The notes: generated from the sequence alone by a model not told the origin. 14,536 nucleotides of DNA from SIG587 sp045649505 (GCA_045649505.1 JAZRQA010000014.1:1-14536); one strand, 5' to 3'. Positions 1-7,519 are shown, counted from the stretch's first letter. Translations and numbers: made by a program.

Positions 1-165
1 AAGTACAATGTCGATATCGCCCGGAAAGAGCGGAAAATCACAATTTTCATATATATCGGCACCCTGTTCCATACCGCAATCTATAAGTATTTTTTTGCCT
101 GCGGCCTCAAGCAAGGTGGCAGAGCCTGTAACCTCGTGAGCGGCACCTAAAAATGTAAGCTTCAT
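1..165 (-). CDS. MBL-fold / beta-CASP metallo-hydrolase, N-terminal fragment (runs off left edge)
   Basis: Only the first 55 codons are present; the gene continues beyond the left edge. The visible protein starts MKLTFLGAAHEVTGSATLLE and goes on through KKILIDCGMEQG. The LTFLGA-x-x-EVTGS segment followed by a LIDCG-M-x-QG strand is characteristic of the first beta strands of metallo-beta-lactamase-fold proteins with a beta-CASP/RNA-specificity domain (COG1236/YSH1-type), many of which are RNA nucleases or are annotated as MBL-fold hydrolases. The zinc-binding HxHxDH motif would come just after the cut, so activity cannot be judged. The ATG start is supported by an AAAGGAGTG ribosome site about 6 bases upstream and a good promoter behind it. 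RNA substrate and physiological role are unknown. It appears to be the first gene of its own transcript. Confidence 0.82.
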   Translation of the reverse strand, partial: MKLTFLGAAHEVTGSATLLEAAGKKILIDCGMEQGADIYENCDFPLFPGDIDIVL

Positions 166-185
166 ATAAATCACTCCTTTATTTA

Positions 186-214
186 ATTATACACGGCATT
201 GGCATAATTATCAA
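186..214 (-). promoter_or_regulatory. Promoter of the MBL-fold hydrolase gene
   Basis: On the minus strand TTGATA (209-214) and TATAAT (186-191) are separated by exactly 17 bases and lie 20 bases or more upstream of the start codon at 165. The -35 box begins right next to the T-tract of the glnN terminator, so the terminator of one gene directly abuts the promoter of the next. No operator-like dyad is evident. Confidence 0.62.
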
Positions 215-243
215 TAAAAAAAAGCACTCGAACTGAGTGCTTT
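215..243 (-). terminator. Rho-independent terminator of glnN
   Basis: On the minus strand an 8-bp perfect stem, AAGCACTC / GAGTGCTT, closes a 5-base loop and is followed by a run of eight T. It starts 7 bases after the glnN stop codon. The stem halves resemble CIRCE half-sites, but the 5-base spacing and the T-run mark it as a terminator. Confidence 0.88.
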
Positions 244-249
244 TAATCT

Positions 250-2337
250 TTATATGCTGAAAAGTAATTCACCGTATTTGGGGAAAGGCCAATTTTCAGT
301 TGCAGTAAGTGTCTCGGCGGCATCTATACTGAAACGCAGTGCCTCCATAGCGGTGAACACCTGTGAGCGGTAAAGCCTTGCCTTTTCGAGGCAACCTTCG
401 GTTTCCTCGGTAATGCTTACCGCCGTTTCAAGCGCTCTAACGCCTGTATAGATTTCGTCAAGCAGCTTTGAGAGCTTGGTAACGGTTTTTACCTCTGCCT
501 TGCATGGCATATCGGCAACAACTTCCCTGACACTTGATATATTTCGGCTTAATTCGCCCACATATTTACTTACAGCAGGAATAACCGAACAACGGGTCAT
601 ATCAATAAGGGTAAGGGCCTCAATATGAAGTAACTTACTGTAGTTTTCAAGCATTATCTCCACACGGGAGCAAAGTTCGGTTTCGGTGAAAACATGATTT
701 CGCTCAAAGAGCTCAATATTCTTTTTATCCACAAAATGAGGAATTGCATCGACTGTACTTTTAAGGTTTAAAAGACCGAGCTTGGCTGCCTCAAGTTCCC
801 ATTCCTTTGAATATCCGTCACCGTTAAAAATTATGCGGGAGTGTTCTTTAACAGTCTTGCGCACAAGCTTAGTAACTGCAGAATAGATATTTTCGCTACC
901 CTCAAGGCTATCGGCAAACTCACGAAGAGTATCGGCAATAATCGTATTGAGCACCACATTGGCATCAGCAACAGATGCAGAAGAGCCGAGCATACGGAAT
1001 TCAAACTTATTTCCTGTAAAGGCAAAGGGAGATGTGCGGTTACGGTCGGTATTATCCTTAATAAATCGTGGCAGTATTTTTGCGCCCGTTTCCATTTTTG
1101 TTGTTTCGTGCTCGGTATAATGCTCGCCGCGTTCAATAGCCTGTAAAATCTCGGTAAGCTCGTCACCTAAAAACATTGATACGATTGCAGGCGGAGCCTC
1201 GGCAGCGCCTAAACGGTGGTCATTACCTGCACTGGCAACCGATATACGCAGAAGATCCTGATGCTCGTCCACAGCCTTAATAACGGCGGAGAGGAATAAT
1301 AAAAATTGAAGATTTTCGCTTGGTGTCTTACCAGGGTCAAGAAGGTTTGCGCCCGTATCGGTCGAAAGCGACCAGTTATTGTGCTTGCCTGAGCCATTAA
1401 CACCTGCAAAAGGTTTTTCGTGGAGCAGACAAACAAGCCCGTGTTTAGCGGCAACCTTTTTCATCATCTCCATTGTGAGCTGATTGTGGTCGGTTGCGAT
1501 GTTGGTTGTGGTAAATATGGGAGCTAGCTCATGCTGAGCGGGAGCGGCCTCGTTATGCTTTGTCTTAGCAAGTATTCCAAGCTTCCACAGCTCACGGTCA
1601 AGCTCCTTCATAAAAGCGGCAACACGGGGCTTAATTACGCCGAAATAATGGTCCTCAAGTTCCTGTCCTTTAGGCGGTTTTGCACCGAAAAGGGTTCTTC
1701 CGCAAAATATAAGGTCGGGGCGTTTATCGTAAAGCTTTTTATCGACAAGAAAATATTCCTGTTCGGGACCGACGGTAGTAATTACGCGCTTTACATCAGG
1801 GTTGAACAGGCGCACAACTCGCAGTGCCTGACGGCTTATAACCTCCATAGAGCGAAGCAATGGGGTCTTTTTATCGAGTGCTTCGCCACCATAGGAGCAA
1901 AACGCCGTTGGAATGCAAAGGGTACCGTCCTTAACAAAGGCGTATGAGGTGGGATCCCATGCGGTATAGCCTCTTGCCTCAAAGGTTGCGCGAAGGCCCC
2001 CCGACGGGAAGGAGGATGCATCAGGTTCACCCTTTATAAGCTCCTTTCCCGAAAACTCCATAATTACTCTACCGTTGGCGGCGGGGGTGATAAAGCTGTC
2101 GTGCTTTTCGGCGGTTATCCCTGTAAGAGGCTGGAACCAATGGGTAAAGTGGGTGGCACCCATTTCAAGAGCCCACTCCTTCATAGCATTAGCCACGGTA
2201 TTAGCCACACTTAAATCAAGTGCCTTTCCCGCGGTTATAGTTCTTTTCAGTGCATTGTAAGTTTCCTCAGGCAGTCTATCACGCATACAGTCGTCATTAA
2301 AAACCACACTGCCGAAAATTTTAGTTACCTCGTCCAT
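250..2337 (-). CDS. glnN: Glutamine synthetase type III
   Basis: ATP-dependent ligation of ammonia to glutamate, the main ammonia-assimilation step; a cytoplasmic oligomer. At 695 aa it has the length of the GSIII family (about 700 aa) rather than GSI (about 450 aa). Family landmarks are visible: the N-terminal block with GATHFTHWFQP (60-70), metal/glutamate-binding strands EQEYFLVD (192-199) and KHNEAAPAQHELAP (260-273), the NGSGKHNNWS loop (314-323), and RNRTSPFAFTGNKFEFR (432-448). The C-terminal 200 residues are mostly helical, as in other GSIII proteins. The ATG has a GGAGG site 5 to 6 bases upstream. It is a monocistronic unit between its own promoter and terminator, with no glnR or PII gene nearby. 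The reading frame is intact. Identification is firm; GSIII enzymes are common in Bacteroidetes, Clostridia and cyanobacteria. Confidence 0.96.
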   Translation of the reverse strand: MDEVTKIFGSVVFNDDCMRDRLPEETYNALKRTITAGKALDLSVANTVANAMKEWALEMGATHFTHWFQPLTGITAEKHDSFITPAANGRVIMEFSGKELIKGEPDASSFPSGGLRATFEARGYTAWDPTSYAFVKDGTLCIPTAFCSYGGEALDKKTPLLRSMEVISRQALRVVRLFNPDVKRVITTVGPEQEYFLVDKKLYDKRPDLIFCGRTLFGAKPPKGQELEDHYFGVIKPRVAAFMKELDRELWKLGILAKTKHNEAAPAQHELAPIFTTTNIATDHNQLTMEMMKKVAAKHGLVCLLHEKPFAGVNGSGKHNNWSLSTDTGANLLDPGKTPSENLQFLLFLSAVIKAVDEHQDLLRISVASAGNDHRLGAAEAPPAIVSMFLGDELTEILQAIERGEHYTEHETTKMETGAKILPRFIKDNTDRNRTSPFAFTGNKFEFRMLGSSASVADANVVLNTIIADTLREFADSLEGSENIYSAVTKLVRKTVKEHSRIIFNGDGYSKEWELEAAKLGLLNLKSTVDAIPHFVDKKNIELFERNHVFTETELCSRVEIMLENYSKLLHIEALTLIDMTRCSVIPAVSKYVGELSRNISSVREVVADMPCKAEVKTVTKLSKLLDEIYTGVRALETAVSITEETEGCLEKARLYRSQVFTAMEALRFSIDAAETLTATENWPFPKYGELLFSI

Positions 2338-2368
2338 TATCGTCCTCCGAAAAAAATAGAATAACCAC

Positions 2369-2409
2369 TATACTATTTCAGTATACAACACGGGCTCTCG
2401 TTTTGTCAA
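2369..2409 (-). promoter_or_regulatory. glnN promoter with a dyad over the -10 box
   Basis: On the minus strand TTGACA (2404-2409) and TATACT (2380-2385) are 18 bases apart, placing the transcript start about 35 bases upstream of the ATG. The -10 hexamer is the left arm of a perfect inverted repeat, TATACT-N5-AGTATA (2369-2385), a plausible operator covering the -10 and start region. The -35 box lies in the loop of the hairpin at 2389-2421. No GlnR-type site was recognised. Confidence 0.6.
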
Positions 2410-2421
2410 CGAAAACCCGTG
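2389..2421 (-). terminator. Hairpin downstream of the transglutaminase-like gene, probable terminator
   Basis: A 33-base hairpin starts 12 bases after the stop codon at 2434. In minus-strand RNA it forms a 14-bp stem beginning CACGGG / CCCGUG, with two G-U pairs and a 5-base loop. Those two pairs become A-C mismatches on the plus strand, so the structure fits minus-strand RNA. The following tract, UUGUAU, is a weak U-run, so termination may be incomplete. The loop and last stem pairs contain the glnN -35 box. Confidence 0.55.
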
Positions 2422-2433
2422 ATTTTTGTGTGT

Positions 2434-3804
2434 TTACCACTCTATATACAAACAATCTCGTATAAGGGCGTACTGATTTACGGAAAATTCCCCATTTTGT
2501 GCATCGGAAGTAACATTTTTGCTCAGTGCAATAATATAGGTATCTCTTCCCCGTTTATCGAGTGCTTCATACTCCTCAAGAAGTTCAGGCGTTTTAAATT
2601 TAAGCTCTATATAACTGCTCTGATTATAAATACCTTCGATAAGCTTACTAGCCTGAGCAATATCATCACTTATATAATATCCCGTGCGCTCAAAGTAGTT
2701 GTACTTTGTTGCAGTACACGCAGCAAGATTAAAGTTATAGCCCTTTTGTCCCTGCGCTTTATCGGTTGAGGAAATACTGGAAACATCAGGGTCTATAGTA
2801 TGGTCAACAGTTATTTGCTCATCGGTAAGGCAAAAATATGTATGCAGTGGATAGTCAATGCTTTCTTGGGCATCGTCCCAAGTAACATCTATATGGTACC
2901 ATTTATCATCCAATCTGACAAGGTTCCACATATGTCCTAATTCCTTTGAAATACCCGTTACAAGAATACAGTCTACTCCCATTTTCTTACACAGGTAGCT
3001 CATTGCCCGTGAATAACCCTCACACACCGCATTATTGTTTACAAGGGCGCCGTATGCCGTATACGCCATATCGTCATCAAGATTACTGCTATAGGTTGTA
3101 TTTTTAATAAGCAGGTCGTGCAGATAGAGCACCTTCTCATAGGGGGTTTCGGCATTTTTTTCGACCTTATCTATAATTTCTTGGACCTTTTTATTTAGCT
3201 GTTCCTGTTTTCCCTCGACCTCGTCGGGTGACACAAGATATTTTTTCTGCGAGTTATCCTCGTTAAGTTCGAAGGCAATCTTAACTCCCGTTATGCCTTT
3301 ATTTACAACATAGGTGTATGGAACCCAAAAAAACTCAGGGTAATCGTATGTAACGGCTCTGTATGCAACGGCTATATCCGCAAGATAGTCACTCCTGCAA
3401 TTACCAAGCGATATCCATTCGGTTTTAACATATTTAAGTGCCGAATGGATAATGCGGTAGATTCTCTGCTGTTCAGCAGAGATTGCGTTGTAACAGGAGT
3501 TTTTGGCATAGGGGTTTACCGTTACTGTACTTTCGTTCTTTGAGGATGTATCGGCACCGCCTGAAGGCCGCGTAACGCTTTCGGTAATGGTAGGCAATTT
3601 TGAGGTGGTGCTCTGCGGTCTTGAGGTAGTATCGGTAACCGAGGGTACCGATACATTACCTAAAGGCTCGGATATAGACGAGGAAACAATATCAGAGGAA
3701 TTTTCGCTAACCGCTGGGGTACCTGTTGGCAACGGCTTTATCAGGTCGCAACCTGCGCAAAACAGCAACGCCGCTACTATAATCGAAACTAAAATTTTCC
3801 TCAT
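2434..3804 (-). CDS. Transglutaminase-like lipoprotein
   Basis: A 456-aa predicted surface lipoprotein. Residues 1-18 form a basic-hydrophobic signal peptide (MRKILVSIIVAALLF) ending in CAGC, so Cys19 is the likely lipidated residue; Cys at the -3 position is atypical for a lipobox. Residues 20 to about 97 are a Ser/Thr/Pro-rich spacer, as used to hold a domain away from the membrane. A transglutaminase-core fold follows with the expected Cys-His-Asp triad: Cys261 in NAVCEGYSRA, His291 in GHMWNLV and Asp306 in HIDVTWDD. Such proteins are usually cysteine proteases or cross-linking enzymes acting on peptides in the envelope; the substrate here is unknown. The C-terminal 120 residues match nothing I recognise. 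The ATG at 3804 is preferred because AGGTGAT (3809-3815) lies just before it; a GTG three codons earlier sits inside that ribosome site. It follows the small membrane-protein gene after 14 bases, so the two are likely co-transcribed. Confidence 0.85.
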   Translation of the reverse strand: MRKILVSIIVAALLFCAGCDLIKPLPTGTPAVSENSSDIVSSSISEPLGNVSVPSVTDTTSRPQSTTSKLPTITESVTRPSGGADTSSKNESTVTVNPYAKNSCYNAISAEQQRIYRIIHSALKYVKTEWISLGNCRSDYLADIAVAYRAVTYDYPEFFWVPYTYVVNKGITGVKIAFELNEDNSQKKYLVSPDEVEGKQEQLNKKVQEIIDKVEKNAETPYEKVLYLHDLLIKNTTYSSNLDDDMAYTAYGALVNNNAVCEGYSRAMSYLCKKMGVDCILVTGISKELGHMWNLVRLDDKWYHIDVTWDDAQESIDYPLHTYFCLTDEQITVDHTIDPDVSSISSTDKAQGQKGYNFNLAACTATKYNYFERTGYYISDDIAQASKLIEGIYNQSSYIELKFKTPELLEEYEALDKRGRDTYIIALSKNVTSDAQNGEFSVNQYALIRDCLYIEW

Positions 3805-3808
3805 CCAA

Positions 3809-3815
3809 ATCACCT
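3809..3815 (-). promoter_or_regulatory. Ribosome binding site that decides the start of the transglutaminase-like gene
   Basis: AGGTGAT on the minus strand lies 4 bases before the ATG at 3804. The in-frame GTG at 3811-3813 is part of this site and cannot also be the start codon, so the longer 459-aa reading should be trimmed by three residues. Confidence 0.7.
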
Positions 3816-3818
3816 GCC

Positions 3819-4463
3819 TTAATTCATTATAACAAGATTTTCCGACATATTACCAAGCCTTTCAGACCAGCCGTAACAGTCGGGAAAAGAAATTGTTGTA
3901 TTACTATTATTTATTATAAACATAAAATCTTTATTTGAAAAGCCCAAAGATGAAATTTTTTCAAATATTTTTTCGGTTATGCGCCGTTTAAGCTCAAAAT
4001 CTTCAGGCGAGGAACCTATAAGGGCTACAACCTGTGCGCCCGTATAGCGCAACGGGGTACCCGAGACGGTGCTTTCCTCAAGTTCTATACCGCCTAATCG
4101 GTCAATTATGCCGCTAAGCAGCAGGTGGTTTGCCTTGACCGCCTCAAACTGGGTATACCCATAAACAAGAGCTGCGTTTTCATCAACCTTTTGAGGAAGA
4201 AGAATTATCTCTATTTTTTCATTTTCAAAGTCGAGATATACTATATCACCGCCGCCTTCCTCCCAAAGAAATACTATTGCGGTGTTTTCAGGTGGCGGTG
4301 GAGAATATAATTCTCCCGACTGTGATTCGTTTACTCTGCCTATTTTGGGCCAATCGCCCGCTAAGACAAGCAATGAAAGCAAAATAAAGGCGGTAGCGCA
4401 AAATAATATTGCAAACAAAAAACCGCCTATACTTTTAAGATTTTTTCTTGTTTTTTCCTTCAT
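3819..4463 (-). CDS. Membrane-anchored protein with a possible degenerate LytR-CpsA-Psr-like domain
   Basis: A 214-aa protein with a basic N-terminus, one strong transmembrane helix (about residues 12-36), a Pro-rich stretch (54-58) and an extracytoplasmic domain. Two segments resemble the LCP family, which moves wall teichoic acids and other glycopolymers onto peptidoglycan: DRLGGIEL (121-128), like the DALGGVDV motif, and SSPEDFELKRRITEKIFEKI (151-170), like the gD-x-x-R-x-x-RQ helix. It is shorter than normal LCP proteins (usually 300 aa or more) and lacks an obvious set of catalytic Arg/Asp residues in the usual Y-x-R-x-R arrangement, so it may be a non-catalytic relative or a false resemblance. 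The ATG has GGTGAT five bases upstream. It is the first gene of a likely two-gene unit with the transglutaminase-like lipoprotein. I found no convincing promoter directly before it, so it may depend on read-through from lacZ or a weak promoter. The real-gene call is firm; the family call is tentative. Confidence 0.6.
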   Translation of the reverse strand: MKEKTRKNLKSIGGFLFAILFCATAFILLSLLVLAGDWPKIGRVNESQSGELYSPPPPENTAIVFLWEEGGGDIVYLDFENEKIEIILLPQKVDENAALVYGYTQFEAVKANHLLLSGIIDRLGGIELEESTVSGTPLRYTGAQVVALIGSSPEDFELKRRITEKIFEKISSLGFSNKDFMFIINNSNTTISFPDCYGWSERLGNMSENLVIMN

Positions 4464-4467
4464 TTGT

Positions 4468-4493
4468 CATCACCAAAAATAATATTGGCGATG
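4468..4493 (-). promoter_or_regulatory. Leader hairpin that could cover the ribosome site of the membrane-protein gene
   Basis: In minus-strand RNA CAUCGCC (4487-4493) can pair with GGUGAUG (4468-4474), 7 bp including one G-U, across a 12-base AU-rich loop. The 3' arm is the ribosome binding site itself, so folding would hide it. On the plus strand the G-U becomes a mismatch, which is consistent with but does not prove an RNA role. No known riboswitch or leader family is recognised. Confidence 0.35.
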
Positions 4494-4511
4494 CCCTTTA
4501 TATTTATACGC

Positions 4512-4537
4512 AAACGGAGCGGAAAACCGCTCCGTTT
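4512..4537 (-). terminator. Hairpin terminator of lacZ
   Basis: A perfect 11-bp stem, AAACGGAGCGG / CCGCTCCGTTT, closes a 4-base loop (TTTT on the minus strand) and starts 6 bases after the lacZ stop codon. The T-run after it is short (TTTGCG), so termination may be leaky, which would let the envelope genes downstream share the lacZ transcript. Confidence 0.68.
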
Positions 4538-4543
4538 ATAAAG

Positions 4544-7507
4544 TTATTTAATACTTATGGTAAATGCAAAGTCTATCTTTTTCTCGCTAAGGCGGAACTG
4601 TTCACGGGTTATAGGACCGCAGGATCCTGTACCCAAACCTGAGTTTTTGTAGTCAATTCTTAAATCTACGCCATTGCTTTCGCCTATTTCTTCGATGTGC
4701 TTAGCCTTATCTATCTGTGCTATTGTATAGCGGGAAACGTTTGCCTCAAACCGCTCGCCAGCGAAGTTTAGATAATTTCCGATTGAAAGACGCTTAACAT
4801 TGGTATGAACACCGTGCTCCTGAGGGCGCACATAGTTTACATACTCCTTATCGGCATCTGACTCAAACCAATCCATACGGCAGTGGTTATTTAGGTCACA
4901 GTAATTTTCTAAGGGACCCATTCCAAAATAACGGAATTTACTGTTTGCACAGGTCAGCGGGAATACATAGCCAAGGCGTGGCAGCCAGTGTGTCATTTCC
5001 TTTACCTGACCGTCAAGGCAAACATCAATACTGCCGTCTGCAAAGAAGGTAAGGGTCTGAGTATAGCGGAACATAGGCTGACGGGAGATACCCGCAAGAC
5101 CTGCGGTTGCGGTAATTTTATTCTCACAAACAGTGGTTTCGTAAGGCTTTATAAATGCAACATCCAGGTTTTCGCCCTCCCAGATATTCTTAAAACCCCA
5201 TTTTGCAGCCATTTTACAGTCATTATCGGTAACTGCACGATACGCGGAAAGGGTAACTGCACCGCGAAGCTGCTCCTTGCCTGCTACTATAATACTGTCG
5301 AAATTCACGAGTTGCTTATTGTAGCGATATGTAAAATCCTTGCCCTTGGCATAAACATAAATACCGTCCTCAACAAGCTCTAATGCCTCGCGCTCATCAG
5401 CAGGTTTTGCGGCGCGCGCACAAGGAATCTCGCACTGTAAAGTACCGAGATCTGCGCCAACAGCATCATATAGGGTAACTGTTATATAGGCACCCAACTC
5501 GCACTCCTTAGGAAGGTCCTCCTTAAGGATAATGTTAACCGTTTCTCTGGGCTTTGCCTCAAGACGCAGGGTGTCCTCTTCAACGGTATTTCCGTCAACA
5601 GTTACGGTGTATTTAAGCTTACAGGTGTTAAAATCGGTAAAATCAAAATGGTTGGTTATTTTAAGGCTTCCCTTATCATAGGAAATACGGAAGGGAGCGT
5701 AAGCCACCTTAGCCTCGTAGCTGCCCGCCCTTAAGGTTCTATCAGAGAACAAAAGTCCGTCACAGCAGAAATTACCGTCATGAGTTAACTCCTTAAAATC
5801 ACCGCCGTACTTCTGCTGATTGTCAACCAGCACAACATGATCTGCCCATTCCCAGATACAGCCGCCGTTTAATTTAGGATTATTGTAGAATGCTTCTACA
5901 TAGTTGAAAACATCACCGGGGCCATTACCCATAGCGTGAGCATATTCACAGATCAATACAGGCTGGTCTACCTCATCATCCATTGCCCAATCTAAAATTT
6001 CCTCAATACTCGGATACATATGCGAATGAACGTCGGTGCGATGACGATTTATATTTGCGGTTTCAAGTTGCTTTGTTGCACGCTCAAGCTCTGCTTCGGC
6101 TTCCTCTATACCAACCTTCTTGAGCTTTGCCTCCTCAAGGGCGGCAACTGCCTTTTTATATTCGTTTCTTCCTCTATGTGTCCAAGCGCGAGAAGCATCC
6201 TCGCAGTGGATAAGACGGGAAGCATCACGCTTCTTCGCCCATTCTATCATAGCGATATGGTTCACGCCGTGACCGCTTTCGTTACCTGTGGACCATAAAA
6301 TTACGCTGGAATGGTTTTTATCACGCTCAACCGCACGCATCATACGCTCAACATGAGCATCCTTCCAGTCGGGGTTAGTGCAGGGCCAATCGGTCGACTC
6401 AACGTCGAATTTGTAACCGATATCTGCATGGCGTCGAACAAATCCGTGGGTTTCGATGTCGGTTTCAAGCATTACATAGAAGCCCATTTTATCACAGTAA
6501 TCAAGAAAACGAGGTGTAGGTGGGTAGTGTGATGTACGGATAGTGTTTATATTAAGCTTTTTCATAAGTGCTAAATCACGGATAATATCCTCGTCACTCA
6601 TACACCAACCCTTATTAGGGGTAGAATCATGATGATTTATTCCCTTAAACTTAACAGGAGAGCCGTTTATAAGCACCTCGAATTTATCGGAAATACTAAT
6701 AGTTCTAAAGCCTACATACTGGGTAATTATCTCCCCCGCAGCAGATATTTCAAGCTCATAAAGATAGGGCGTTTCGGCATTCCAGAGAATTGGAGCATTA
6801 AGAGTTATCTCGCCCTCATTTTCAAATTCTGCCTTCGCTATTTCCTCACCCTTATCAAGCACGCGGACACTTGTGTGAGCACCTGTTTTAATAACGATAG
6901 TTTCGTTGTTTTTTGTTGAAATATCGAGGTCTTTGATATGTCCTTGAGGACGGGCAAGAATATATACGTCGCGGAAAATTCCATTATAACGGAAGAAATC
7001 CTGATCCTCAAGATAGCTGCCGCAGCACCACTTGCGAACCTTTATGCGAAGGGTGTTTTTACCGCTTTTTACAAAATCCGTAATATCAAATTCAGCCTGT
7101 AGATGACTGCCCTGAGTGTAACCAACATAGTTTCCGTTCACAAAAACCTCAGCGCACGAACAAACGCCTTCAAGTACAAGATAGCGGCACTTTGAATCCT
7201 TAGCTACGGTAAATGTGCGCTCATAAATACCCATAGGGTTTATTTCGGGAACATATGGCGGGTCACAGGGATAAGGATAGTTTACATTACAGTAGTTGGG
7301 ATCCTCATATCCGTAAAGCTGCCAGCAACCCGGAACATCAATTTTGTCCCACTTCTTAGGCTCGGTAGCAATATCCCCGTTTTCGAAATAGCAAAAATTC
7401 CATTTGCCGTTAAGCAGAGTATACTCCGCCGCTCCCGACGGAATATAAAAGCTGCGCTGAGGCAAACGGTTTTCGCTTATTCGAGTTAAATCTTCATAAA
7501 ATCGCAT
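4544..7507 (-). CDS. lacZ: Beta-galactosidase, glycoside hydrolase family 2 (LacZ type)
   Basis: Hydrolysis of terminal beta-galactosides such as lactose. The protein is 987 aa with no signal peptide, so it is cytoplasmic and needs a transporter not seen here. Positions below are in the 987-aa numbering. Order: N-terminal jelly-roll sugar-binding domain (about 1-185), immunoglobulin-like domain (about 190-275), TIM barrel (about 278-600) with acid/base Glu410 in WSTGNESGHG and nucleophile Glu521 in LICEYAHAMGNGPG, a second Ig-like domain, then the C-terminal Bgal_small_N domain (about 715-980) with YFGMGPLENYCDL. An unusual charged, Ala/Glu/Lys-rich insert at about 442-489 sits between the two catalytic Glu residues. 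The ATG at 7507 is chosen because GAGGTG lies 6 bases upstream; a GTG in that site would give a spurious 3-residue extension. It forms a monocistronic unit with its own promoter and a terminator hairpin. GH2 assignment is firm; a substrate other than lactose is possible. Confidence 0.95.
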   Translation of the reverse strand: MRFYEDLTRISENRLPQRSFYIPSGAAEYTLLNGKWNFCYFENGDIATEPKKWDKIDVPGCWQLYGYEDPNYCNVNYPYPCDPPYVPEINPMGIYERTFTVAKDSKCRYLVLEGVCSCAEVFVNGNYVGYTQGSHLQAEFDITDFVKSGKNTLRIKVRKWCCGSYLEDQDFFRYNGIFRDVYILARPQGHIKDLDISTKNNETIVIKTGAHTSVRVLDKGEEIAKAEFENEGEITLNAPILWNAETPYLYELEISAAGEIITQYVGFRTISISDKFEVLINGSPVKFKGINHHDSTPNKGWCMSDEDIIRDLALMKKLNINTIRTSHYPPTPRFLDYCDKMGFYVMLETDIETHGFVRRHADIGYKFDVESTDWPCTNPDWKDAHVERMMRAVERDKNHSSVILWSTGNESGHGVNHIAMIEWAKKRDASRLIHCEDASRAWTHRGRNEYKKAVAALEEAKLKKVGIEEAEAELERATKQLETANINRHRTDVHSHMYPSIEEILDWAMDDEVDQPVLICEYAHAMGNGPGDVFNYVEAFYNNPKLNGGCIWEWADHVVLVDNQQKYGGDFKELTHDGNFCCDGLLFSDRTLRAGSYEAKVAYAPFRISYDKGSLKITNHFDFTDFNTCKLKYTVTVDGNTVEEDTLRLEAKPRETVNIILKEDLPKECELGAYITVTLYDAVGADLGTLQCEIPCARAAKPADEREALELVEDGIYVYAKGKDFTYRYNKQLVNFDSIIVAGKEQLRGAVTLSAYRAVTDNDCKMAAKWGFKNIWEGENLDVAFIKPYETTVCENKITATAGLAGISRQPMFRYTQTLTFFADGSIDVCLDGQVKEMTHWLPRLGYVFPLTCANSKFRYFGMGPLENYCDLNNHCRMDWFESDADKEYVNYVRPQEHGVHTNVKRLSIGNYLNFAGERFEANVSRYTIAQIDKAKHIEEIGESNGVDLRIDYKNSGLGTGSCGPITREQFRLSEKKIDFAFTISIK

Positions 7508-7513
7508 TCGAAG

Positions 7514-7519
7514 CACCTC
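7514..7519 (-). promoter_or_regulatory. Ribosome binding site that decides the lacZ start
   Basis: GAGGTG on the minus strand is 6 bases before the ATG at 7507. The in-frame GTG at 7514-7516 is embedded in it, so the 990-aa reading starting there is unlikely. Confidence 0.7.

Noticed and set aside
222..242. Sequence resembling a CIRCE operator after glnN (AGCACTC...GAGTGCT)
   Set aside because: The spacer is 5 bases instead of 9, the outer TTA/TAA bases are missing, and a run of eight T follows on the minus strand. It is the glnN terminator.
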